Origin: Fomitopsis serialis
Taxonomy: Eukaryota > Basidiomycota > Agaricomycetes > Polyporales > Fomitopsidaceae
Direction of reading: 5' to 3'
Assembly (NCBI RefSeq): GCF_022376445.1
Contig: NW_025954970.1
Span: forward strand, 310,001 to 374,000
DNA length: 64,000 nucleotides
The position numbers and the translations under genes are program-made. How positions within the stretch are numbered: position 1 is the first letter of the stretch; each line of letters starts with the position of its first letter. The notes beneath the pieces are model-generated. The model saw only the letters and a program-made list of their open reading frames with translations, was not told where the DNA came from and did not search any database. Of the stretch, positions 10,646 through 21,903 are shown piece by piece.

Positions 10646-13600
10646 GATAACACGATAGTTGAAGGGGAAAAGATATGGATAGGTTGGTTGCGAGTAGTGC
10701 GAGGGGTCGTGAGGCGAGAAGGTGATCGTTATTCGTTAATGAATGTAAAAGAAGTCAGGCTGTCCGATGGATGTTATGAGTTGAATCGCTACAAGGTAGA
10801 CAGGGGCTACGCACCAGCCAGTACCGACTTCAGTGGCTCAGACTCGAGGGTAGGAGCTGAGCAATAGACTTCAGCGGCAGACCGCTTATATGCACTCGCT
10901 TTTGCATAGCTTGCTCCACCTACAACTTTGGGGACCGTTTCGACTTGACCACTATCTCCAACAGCTGCTGTGATCACGTAAGTTGATTGTTATGGCCGAC
11001 GATGACATGTAACACACCGCCGGACAGATGGTGACATTATTATCTGTAGCAAGCGCAAGAAGCAATGCTTGTGCAGGTGCAATCACCGGTCAACCGGCCA
11101 TCGCTGAATGATTGGGATTGTAGACTTACACACGGCACGAGTAGTTGCCATAGAGTCAACGTGGTGTATGGCTATGCTCTTGTACAGTCTGGACTTTGGT
11201 ACACGGCCAGTCGGGGAGTCAGTGCGTCCGATCAGAGCGCTCATTCATTCAGCTCACGGACCCTCAGCACGAACTTGAACAGCATGTCAGAGTTCTGGGC
11301 TCTGATGGGGACTCAGCTGAGCAAGCTGAGTACTGTTTACGGTGAGATGGCAAAACGTTATGAAGCTGGTATGTAGAGGAAAACACAGCATCATTCGGGG
11401 CCGCAGTTGCGCTTGAGGCAGGGAGAGCGGTGGCGGGTGTCTGAACGTTGCATGTCATAAGCGCCGGTCCTCAGGGCGACGCACTACTGTACACGTGATC
11501 CCGACGCGCCGGACGCGGTGGCCACTGGCGTCGTGCCTCGAGTGGCGCTGTGGCGTCGCTGTCCTTGTCATTCAGCTTGCCAATTGACCCCCCTGCGTCC
11601 ACTCTATGCCACTCTTGCACCACTGAGGACATTATATATTTAAAGCTGATGGACGCGACAGGGCTCGTCTCTCTTCTTCTCCTACTCTCGCACCGACCGG
11701 TCGAGTCCGCACCTGCCTGGCACTGCCTATGGACCGTGACGTTGGGATATGCGCACCTTGGGCCATGGAGGAGACATCGGTGTAACGGCACTCTAACAAG
11801 AAATGGTACTCGGCGAACCACGGTGCGGATTTGGACGCACACGGATCGCTCTCAGGCACTGAAGCGATCTATCACTGGCAGCTTCGTGTTCGGCTACTTA
11901 CATATGGCGGACGAGAGCGCTGTACGTCGTGGTCATCACGAAGTCTGAAAGTATTTGAAGCCCGACTACGAGTTAATAGATCAATGAGGGCAGGAGGAGG
12001 ATCTACAATGGTAAGCACGCGACATTGTAACTGCCTACTCAGTACCGTGACAGAAGCCGCGCCACGGATACCAGGCAGTCCACGGACATCTCAAGCTCAT
12101 TTAATCTAAGTTAGGCGACCATGGGGATAACATGTGCAACTTCAAGGAGTACTTCAAGGCCCAGGCAATGCACGCGCATACATATTTCCGTGTCAATGAA
12201 CATACGCGCAACGAACTTACACAATCACTGTGCTGGACGACGGCACTGAGGTCGGTGACAACTCGCCAATGATGTAGTGATGAAATGCTCATCAATCTCT
12301 AGCTTTTTGTCAGAAGAGAGATGTGTGCATGTGCATGTATGCGGCTCCACTGGAGACTCGGAGTACTGCCTACAAGGAGCGCGGCTTATACGGCTGGATC
12401 GATATGCGTAGTCGGCGATGGGTGCGTAACGTCTTTCCGAACACATATTATGATCAGTTTTTATATCGATACTTCTACGCATATGCAGATACAATTTATG
12501 ACCACGATTCAGAAGATCGAGCAGGATGTTAAATGGCCGTGAGTGACTTTCTGGTCGCCTCTTCATACTCACCCGGGCTTCATTTCGGCGAGCTTGTGTC
12601 CTCTCGTCGAGCCGTCCTACCGCGCTCATCAAATACGCAATGTGCGTACGCAGCAAGCAGTGCTGATTTCGCGCGTCTCATGGAACTTCGCAAGGACAGA
12701 CTCGCACATGAAATCAGAATACACCGTGCTGATGAAGGGCCACGTGTAAGGGGTCATATCAGAGTTGTCTTCATTTCGTCAACGAACGACATGGAGGATC
12801 CGTTTATGGCTAGGTTTTGCAGTGTACGCATGGTATGTAGCCTTCTCCGCTTTCCATTCTTTGGATACTGGGCCGTGAAGGGCTTTTGCCTGGCTCATGA
12901 CCGTTTCCAGCGCAAACCCTGCACCCCAGTGGATACTTCACTGGTGGCTGGTGGGTGTTCGACCTCATAGGGACACCACGACCTGTCACTAGGTGCGCAT
13001 TTCTCCTAAGACGTTCCGATGAGGTACGTGGGTTGGAGAGCTTACCAAAGAACGACCTCACGATGACTCTACCTCAGCACCCATGCACCGCCCGCTCAAT
13101 GCTGCGAATGCGCTTGACGTGCATGTGCCAGAACGATCTAGTTCTTCATGGTTGCCCGCTGCCATGCGCAAGAGGCATAGTCCTCACGGGCGTTCCTGCT
13201 GATATCCACGTTGGCGCTTTGCCTCCGCTGCATCTCGTCTTCCCGCTTCGTCTGGTGGCGAGGGCGGCTGGTCCATTCAATACCTCCACTTGGCACGCCA
13301 TTGCACTCGCACACTCGGTTCCGTCGGCATCTGTACTGAATGCGCGACTGCGGATATGACATGGACCGTTTCGTACATGGCAAGTCAGCTGCCATGAGCT
13401 GAACAGAAAGTCGGGCGCTGTGTCTATCACTCGGACTAGCCTTCTGCACGCTTGCTTCTCGCCCTATCTCCTGCGCCCTGGTCACTGGTCACTTGATTGG
13501 GAGGGCGTCTTCCACACGTTCCTGGGGCGCTCTGCGGCACACGGTATGACGAGGCCACCGCAATTTTCGTGTGGGTGAGTTCTTCCGTCTTCGGTGGGTT

Positions 13601-14513
13601 CAAGCGCTACCTTCGTGGCGTCAAGAAGTGTGGAAGTGTGGGTGGAATCCGTGGTTCATTAACGGGCATTCTCGCAGCAACCAGAGTGAACTCGATAGAA
13701 GGTCGACGAATTCGAAGGAAGGAGGTTGCATGCGTAGTGGAACTATCACCGGCCGGTACGTGTGCCTTTGCCATTCTACCGGAGTCCCCATTTCCACGAC
13801 AATGAGGCGACATGGACTCCGCAAACCGGTCTTCCCCAAGGATTGTCCGCTTCCCAGTCTCATGTCCACAGTCAATTAAGGCTGGTGTCGCCACTAGTAT
13901 CAGCGCCATGCACCGCCGCGTCAGCTATCGTTACATTGCATACAGAAACCTCCAAATACTTCGAATCAGTCTACTCGGACAACTGGATGCCGCTCCCATG
14001 CCGCGTCTACTCGGTGTCTGACCGGTAGACCTTTGCCACCTTCTCAGGTACATTGACCACGCGAACTTAATCTGGAGGCGGACCGGTGCTGCTATAGCTC
14101 ATCTAGGATGATCAGCGATGTATCCCCGGGGCGATATGGCATCAGCTCGTCCTGCTGGGCCCATCCTGCCTGGCCTGGAATATCAACTACCGCCAGCTGG
14201 TTCGCAACGTCAATCAGGACTGGCACGCAGGGACGAATGCATGCGTCCGCAATGTGGTCGAAGTCCCACCGCGCGCCTACCCCGGATCGCGGAACGCGCC
14301 AGAGTCAATCGGCGGACAAGTGATCGGGTTTAGGGCCGGCGCGCGGGGGTTTGGTATGATTTCTATATTTGGCAAGTCGAGGCAACGTGGCGGCCCTTTA
14401 CGCTGCGAGACTTGACGAGAGCGCTCTCTCGCTCCGTACGCCTCGTGTGCAGTACACTTACCTCACGCTGGCCAGCGTAACGGGGGCAGAATCTCCCCTT
14501 CTCTGCGACACCC
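10646..14513. other. Gene-poor stretch, no supported gene
   Basis: Many short open frames exist on both strands (for example 11065-11376, 11550-11948, 12533-12970, 13497-13805) but all overlap frames of similar length. None shows a motif, an intron series or a start that stands out. The base composition is mixed and no tandem array was noticed. It probably represents decayed repeats or a long intergenic region upstream of the aminopeptidase gene. Confidence 0.4.
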
Positions 14514-17500
14514 ATGGCGCCCCCTCCCCCGCCGCCTCCGCCTCCTCCTCCGCTATGCTTTCCTTTTTCTCGAAACAAGTCCCGCCGCCGTCTGACGTTC
14601 TCTGAGCAGTCGGCGCGGGAGTCTTTCGATTCGCAACGATCGAGCATCAACCGTCTGGAGCGGGCCGGTTCCTATTCGCCTACCGCCACACTCACATCGC
14701 ACGCTGAGAAGCTCACCTTTTCGTCCGAGACGGAGTCATATTCGTCGGCGCGCAACAAGCGGAATGAGGCGATCGAGGTCCGTGCTGGTGTCTTGCGACG
14801 AAACACGACCAAGGCAGGATCGAGGCTCCGCCGCCCCGCGTGCGGATCCTCCGCAGAGGAAGAAGACCTTGTTGGGTATGGATGGGGAATTGGAAAGAGG
14901 GAGAAGGAGAGGCAGAGGGAGCAGGAGATGATGCAGGAGAAGGGAGAGTCGATTCGGAGGACTCGCTTGACTTGACGCGTAATGCGTCGAACGACAGCCG
15001 CCCTCCGCTCTACCAGTCCCCAGGGCCATCCAACCGCTCTCACCGCGAGTCCGTCACGAGCTATATGAACCCGCTACCCCGCCAACGCCTCCTGTGCCTC
15101 GCGCTCGAACACTACAAGTCCAAATGACTCGTACGACCGCGCGCTCTGGAGGTTCTGGTGGTTCTGGTGGCGCGCGGAGTGGCCGCAGTGGAGGTGGAGG
15201 TGGAAGTGGAATGGAAGCCAGAGGAGGCCGCGTTTCGCAGCTTCAGACTCTGTGGACACGCTCGTCGGCTCTGCCTACGAGCGCAAGGTCAACGATCTCG
15301 ATCCTATACCGGAACGAGTTGACACGAGGGATCGTCTTGATGCGTTGAGGTCCTTGATGGCCAAGGAGAATCTCGATTACTAGTGAGTCTATCACGGTGC
15401 ATGTTTGGGCGACGATCATGACTCCTGTCAGTGTCATTCCGTCCGAGGATGCCCATGGATCAGAATACGTTGCAATTAATGACAAGAGAAGAGAGTGGAT
15501 CTCTGGGTACGTCATGTCTCATATATCGGCGAATGTTTTACTCACGCTTTCAAACAGATTCACCGGTTCGTCTGGACAGGCGATCATCTCAAGAAACAAC
15601 GCGTACATGGTCACCGACTCGCGCTACTGGGTTCAAGCGCAACAACAACTCGACCATAACTGGATCCTCATCAAGGCCGGCTCTCCAGAGGGTCCCAAGG
15701 ACTGGGCGGAGTGGCTTGTTGACCGTTCCCGAGACACGCGCATTGGTCTCGACGCACGCATGATTTCGCACGAGAAGGCAAGCACGCTCAACCCGCTCCT
15801 GCACACGCGCAGCTCGAAGCTAGTCTACCCGCCGCAGAACATGGTGGATCTAATTTGGGCGGAGAAGCCGTCGCGTTCGAAGGAGCCCGTGTACGTGCAG
15901 CCGTACGAGCTCACGGGCAAACATGCCAGCGCGAAGTTGGCAGAGTTGAGGGAATGGATCCGCCAGCAGCCCCCGACACTGCCTACATTTTCCAAGATGG
16001 AACCGAAGCCGTCGCAATGCAAGTGGCAACGCTAATATCGTCGCTGCCAAACATCGGTGTGTGATGCGCACCTCACTTTCGTCCTCATACTGACTCACCG
16101 TCAGCTTGGCTGCTGAATTGCGCGGAGATGATATCCCGTTCAACCCGGTCTTCCACTCGTACCTATTCGTCAGCTTGTCTCAAGCTGTACTTTTCGTTGA
16201 GCCCTCGAAGGTTCACCTGCCGTCGACGAATATCTTGAGTCCATCGGCGTCGAGAGGCAAGACTACAACGAGGTCTGGAGTTACCTCCGCCTCAAGCCTT
16301 GGGGCGAGGGCAAGGCACGCGAACTTACTACTCTTTGCGGCGGTTAGAACTAACGCACTTTTCGTTTTACAGGTCATCATTACCCCTCAGACCTCGTACG
16401 CGATATCCCTCATCCTCACAAGCATGCGGTACACCGTGCTTCCCTCGTGGATCGACCAGGCCAAGGCGGTCAAGAACCTGTCGAGGTCAAGGGACTGCGA
16501 AACGCTTACTGCGCGATGGCATTGCCTTCGTGCGTTTCCTCGCTTGGATGGAGCAGAAGATTTCTGAGGGCTTCGAAATCACTGAATATGAAGCTGCCTG
16601 GCGGTTGACGGAATACAGACGCAGCTGGAGAAATACATGGGCCTGGCGTACGAGAACATATCGGCAGTGGTCCTAATGCTGGTGAGCAGTGTAACCTTGG
16701 GTAGCCGATGCATCCGCTGATATGTTTCCTCGTTTCAAGCCCTCCCCACTATTCGCCTCGTAAGGCGACTGCGCGGTTCGTTGACCGAGAGACTCCGTAT
16801 TTGAAGTGAGTTCAGACGTCCGACTCTACTGGACCTGCTCAGACAATGTCACAGTGATTCGGGCGGACAGTACTCGGATGGTACTTGTGATACGACGAGG
16901 ACCGTGCACTTCGGTCGTCCCACAGATGCGCAATGCGAAGCGTTTACGCGAGTCCTGCAGGGTCACGTACGTACCAACAGTATTCTATGTTACTTGTCCA
17001 TTGAACCATAACACGTTCACGATTAGATTGCCATCGACAGCGCCTTCTTTCCCGAGGGTACGAGCGGTTGCAGCTTGATGTTCTGGCTCGGAAAGCACTT
17101 GGAGGGACGGCTTGAACTATCTGGTAGGTGGCTAGTACATATGAATGCAATCAAGCTCACAAGCCGTTGTCTAGCATGGAACCGGACATGGCGTTGGCTC
17201 CTTCCTGACAGTCCACGAAGGCCCGCAGGGTTTCTCATCGTCCGTCCCGCTTGTTCAGGGGCACGTCGTGACGAACGAGCCTGGATATTGTAAGCGACCT
17301 TCTCCGATCCGATGTCGGTGCAAGGTCTGACTTGATTGATAGACAAAGAAGGCCAATTCGGTGTCAGAATCGAGTCATGTCTGGTTGTGCAACGTGTTAA
17401 GGTCGGAGATCTGATTACCAGCGTTAGTCTTAGTCGAGCTGACAATGAATCCCCATAGACGAAGAACCAGTTCAATGGCAACGTCTGGCTCGGTTTCGAG

Positions 17501-17780
17501 CGACTCACATGCGTGCCCATTCAGACGAAGATGGTGAAAGCGTCGATGCTATCGAAGGAAGAGAGGGATTGGGTCAAGGTACATCCGATTTTGGCATACG
17601 AGCACAGTGGGGTATGCTAACGAACGGTGAATGCAGGCGCACAACAAACGCTGTCTCGAAAGATTGGCGCCTTACTTGGAGAGCGACCAACGCGCGTTGA
17701 AGTGGCTCCGGCGGGAAGCCAACAAGGACATCGGCCTGGCGAGCACTGGACCAGGCGGTATCAGTATAGACTGGGATTGA
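14514..17780 (+). CDS. Xaa-Pro aminopeptidase (aminopeptidase P, M24B), frame broken by many single-base losses
   Basis: This enzyme removes an N-terminal residue preceding proline and uses two metal ions. The creatinase N-domain is clear ([33 protein letters not shown]). The catalytic domain keeps all expected ligands: both Asp in [16 protein letters not shown], His in [11 protein letters not shown], Glu in NEPGYY and Glu in FGVRIES. Supported introns include 15383-15431, 15507-15557, 16057-16104, 16315-16372 (GC-AG), 16806-16854, 16967-17026, 17124-17174, 17290-17342, 17402-17458 and 17579-17636. About ten one-base losses break the frame between 15.97 and 17.10 kb; the part from 17175 to the stop at 17778-17780 is intact. 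The N-terminal extension (from 14514: polyproline, Ser/Arg-rich, then a Trp-rich segment near 15150) also changes frame several times and is uncertain. It is a pseudogene only if the losses are real. Confidence 0.8.
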
Positions 17781-18398
17781 TTCCCACACCACAGTGGTTT
17801 GCTCCTACTTATCCTCTCCCGATTTCTGACTATGTTTCTGAACTGTATGTGTGTACTCCTACCCGGCCTTATACCTTATCATCAGCACATGGGCTGTCGT
17901 AGGGCATTCCCGCTGACTTCATATATACTGACTGTACCTCCCCTTTCTCACATCTTCCTTCTACAGCTGTACTTGGAACTTTGGATTACTTATTGCGCCC
18001 CGCCGTGCCCCTCACCTTGCTTGTATACACTTGGATTCCGTGTACGTACATAGTACCTCTTCGATAGTAGGTAGTGCTCATGACTGGAGGCGTCTCCGTA
18101 AATTGATGAATGAAATGAGATGATTGCGAACGTTTGTCACGAAGGTCGAGAGGGAATGGTGCGCCCGCTATTCAAGTGCACGATTGGACACAGCAAACGA
18201 CGTTGGATTGTCTACAATGCCGCGTAAGGTACCTACCTTGTTTTGAAAATTACGCGCACGCGCGATCGGGCCGTATCACGTAGAAAATGCGCCATATGAA
18301 TGTTGAAGCAATAGGAAATACAGCGACAAAGAATCCATGACCATGCGAGCAAAAGCAACGATGAATGATACATGTAAATGGGACAACGGAGACGACGC
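17781..18398. other. 3' intergenic gap between convergent genes
   Basis: The aminopeptidase (+) and NOG1 (-) genes point toward each other across this gap. It should hold both 3' UTRs. No further gene or clear terminator motif is visible. Confidence 0.5.
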
Positions 18399-20726
18399 TC
18401 ATCGGCGGTTCGTCTTGCCCATTTTCCGCTTGCCAGAGTACAGGTGCTTGGGCTGAACCAAATGTTAGTCTCATGAGTATAGAACACTATGATCAGTCGA
18501 CGTACCATCTTGACCTTGATCGCACGGTCAGACTCGCCAGCCTTTGCGAGCATATTCGGTTTTCTTTGGCCAAGATCCCGAAGCTTGATCGCTTTTGAGG
18601 CTTGCTAAACACGCAGCGACATGAACATCCCCTCCGCCAAACAGAGCACACAAGCAACATACCGCATGGTCCCGCATACCAGCAAGCCGCCGGTCCGTCT
18701 TCGGCTCATGCTTGCCCTTCGCCACGACAGCCCCTGAGTTAGCCTTCGCCCGCTTGTTCGGCGTCGGCTGGTCCTCGCCATCCACGTCCATCCAGTCGCC
18801 CTCCGCGCCCTCCTCGTCGACGTCCATCTGCGCGTCCTCCTCGCGCTCGCGCTTCCGCTTCGCACCCGCTTGCTTCGCGAGCCGCGTCGCGCGCTCCTCG
18901 ATGCGCGAGGGGTCGTGCCCGGCCTTGGTGAGCTCGGAGGAGAGCTCGGTGAGTGTGCGGAGGCCGGCGGTACGCGGGAGCTTGGCCTGGTTCTTCATCG
19001 ACTTTTTGGAGCTCTGCGAGATCAGCTTCTTCCCCCGGGCTACCTTCGCCTCGGCCGCTTCCAGCTCGTCGTCCGAGTCGAACTGTTATTAGTCGGTCGG
19101 TTAGTAGGAGTACATGTGGTGAAGTGGGACGGGACTGACCATCTCTTCCTCGCTGTCGTAGAACCCTTCTGCCTGGAGCTTCTCCTCTTCGCGCTCGAGC
19201 GCGTCGAGCTTCTCGAGGATGTCCGGGTCGATGAAGTCGGCGATGTTCTTGCCGTCCATGATCTCCGGTATGATGTCCATCTTCCATTCCGGATTCGCAA
19301 GCATGTAGTTCTCTGTAGCAGTCACGATCAGGCAAGCATCCAAAGCACGACGAAAGAGCGGAACGCACTCTTGAGGTTGATGTTGTACACGCCTGCGCCA
19401 CCCTCCTCCGCCTCGATGTCCCGCTCCAGCCTCCGCCTTACGGGTCCTCCTTGTCGAACTTCTTCCGGTTCTTCACCGCCTCTGGGATGAACGGCTCGCG
19501 CACGACGTCGTCGCGTGCCTTCGGCTGCGCGACATGCAGCCTATTGAGGATCGAGTTGATCTTGTTGCCCTTGAGCTTCTGGTCTACGCGGTGCTCCAGG
19601 AGAGCGTCGCAGGCCTTGTTCTTCAGCTCCATAACGCCCTCGTCGGTGTAACACGACACCTGTACGTTCATGACGTCCTCGGCGCTGATGATCTCGTCGA
19701 CCAGCGCGCGGTTCTCGGGCGATAGATCGTCCAGGCGGGTGACGTCGATCTTGTTGATGACAAGCATGGTTGGCTTGTTCGCGAAGAGGGGCTTGATGGA
19801 ATGGAAGAGCTTGCACTGCGCCTCGACGCTGTACCCGCACTGCTCACTGAGATCCATGAAGTAGAGCACACAACTCCTGAGATGCGCAAGGGCGGTGATG
19901 CTCTGCATCTCGATCGTGTTCATGTCCTCGAGGGGATGGTCGAGGATACCCGGCGTGTCGATCACTTGCCACCGCATGTACCGGTAGTCGAGGTGCCCCA
20001 CGAAGAGCGACTTCGTCGTGAAGGCGTACGGCTGCACGTCGACATCCGCGCGGGTGACTTTGTTGATGAAGGACGACTTGCCGACATTGGGGTAGCCACA
20101 GATGAGGAGCGTGCGAGCGGTAGGGTCGATCGCGGGCAGACGGGAGATGTGCTGCCGGACCTGCTCGAGGTAGGCGAGGGGGTCCTTCTGCCTTCGCATG
20201 ATTGTCGCCATACGACCGAGCGCGGCCCGTTTGAGCTGCTTGCATCGGTAGAGACTGTCACCAAACTTGAGGAGCGGACATAGTCTTTTGCGACCTGGTC
20301 GATGAGATGCCTGGCTGTTCGGAGCTGTCCGAGAGCGAGCTTGTAGTGGTTTTTGTCGTAGAGAACGTTCATAAGGGATGCAAGGAACGGGTGAAGATCC
20401 TGGTCACACCCGGGTCTCAGTACAACAGTGGAGACACAGTAACACAAGACGTACATCAAGCATAGGGAACTCCTCCAGGATCGCGCTCAGCTTTTCATCG
20501 AATGAATCTTGCGTGAACTTGACCTTGCGCATGTAAAAGTTGCGAATCCGACTGATTTTGAAGTTTTTGTGGATGACCTTCCGCCCTCTCTCAGTATCAT
20601 TCCACTCTTATTTCATCGAGGGATGCTCACCGTCGGTGTCTTCCGCTGTGTTCTAGACAGGACGATGTCCAGGAAGTCCGCCGCCGTCGGGACGGGCGAG
20701 ATCTGCTTTAGGCCGCTCGTAGACAT
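18399..20726 (-). CDS. NOG1: Nucleolar GTP-binding protein NOG1 (60S ribosome assembly)
   Basis: NOG1 is an essential nucleolar GTPase that works on pre-60S particles. The start at 20726 gives [20 protein letters not shown], as in orthologues. Later exons give [19 protein letters not shown] sequence, then the GTPase core with G1 [10 protein letters not shown]3 DTPGILDHP and G4 NKID. The NOG1-specific [20 protein letters not shown], a basic/acidic tail and the end [16 protein letters not shown] follow. Exon 1 is 20726-20631; small GT-AG introns follow. The frame breaks twice: near 20275, where VRLLKFGD needs one extra C, and near 19440, where KEDP runs into a TAA unless one C is restored. Everything else is strongly conserved, and a non-functional sole copy is unlikely, so I read these as sequence errors. 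The next gene, a G-alpha subunit, is on the same strand upstream. Confidence 0.9.
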
Positions 20727-21903
20727 CTTGACGGTCGATGTGGAGGCTCTTGCAGCTGTTCAAGGATGAGGCTGGCAAACAGGGATCTCGCCGTCGAGAG
20801 CAGTGTCGGCGTTACGGAGGGCAGCGTGCAGCCTCCGTGCGGAATGGAGGAAAATTTGGATTAGGTAATTCTTTCCACGTGACGACGGGTGGACTACGAA
20901 CAAGCTCGATCGAAAGCGATCTGAGTCAAATCTGACGCCGCCCGAGATTGCGATCGAAGACTACGCTCCCGAGCCCTGACATGCTCTGACCATTCTGTGG
21001 ATCACAGCAGTCTCATCGACGCACAATGGCGGGACACTGGGTTATTCTACAGAGCCGTCGTGATTTAAAAGGAATGCAGGACCACTACCGATGGCACAAT
21101 GCTGTGGTGTCGCAGAGGCCACACACATGCAGCACAAGTCGTCTGCAGGCTACGCACGATGGTAAATCCACTCCCGTTCACGTCAGCTGCTGAAAGGCCT
21201 ACCTCGTACTGCGAGAGGGACTTTCTATTTAGCATCGCCCCACAGCTCTACCGGAGGGAAAATGAGTTTGCTGCCTAGCATAACCAAAATGATTGGAGAC
21301 ATGTATGATGCGCTCGATGGGGACAGTATCATGGTCGGCGTCGGCGTCCAAGGCCTGATCACTGGCAAGGTCCACAGCGTCAGTGTGAATGAGAGGCATG
21401 TCGACCGAATCGTATGTACCTCTGTGTCCCATCTAGCATACTGGATTAGGTCCCCAGATGAGCATCACGGCTTCGTGAACAAAAGCGTCAAGCTGTCGAC
21501 GTCTCCCATCAACGTCTGTGCCATCTTGTCATTGTCAGAGAGTCGGAATGAAGGGGCGACTGGGTCGTGCAACACGCCGGCAGTAGAGAGCGGGAACCTC
21601 GATTCCCCCTGCCGAACACGCTCAGTTGTATAAGCCGGTCGGTCGTTCCTGTGGACTTCATCAACCCAAACACACACCCTCGATAAAAGTGCCTCGTAAC
21701 CGTCAAACTATTAGCATTACCACCACCATAATACCCGAAAGGCGTCGCCCCCTCAATATATACTATCCTACAGTAGCCCGTCCGCTCCACCCGCGCCAAG
21801 AAACAGGTCAGCAGCCCACTACAATAATCGGGAGGTTGATACAGTGAAATAACAAACAACGTATAGCGGAGCGCGAACGGTGAAGGGCGCAGGGGAGCGG
21901 GTA
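20727..21903. other. Intergenic, no gene recognised
   Basis: Upstream region of NOG1 and 3' flank of the G-alpha gene. A plus-strand open frame at 21262-21633 has no motif and overlaps others. I see nothing I can support. Confidence 0.4.

Noticed and set aside
18870..19490. 206-codon plus-strand open frame
   Set aside because: Antisense of NOG1 exons that encode conserved protein.
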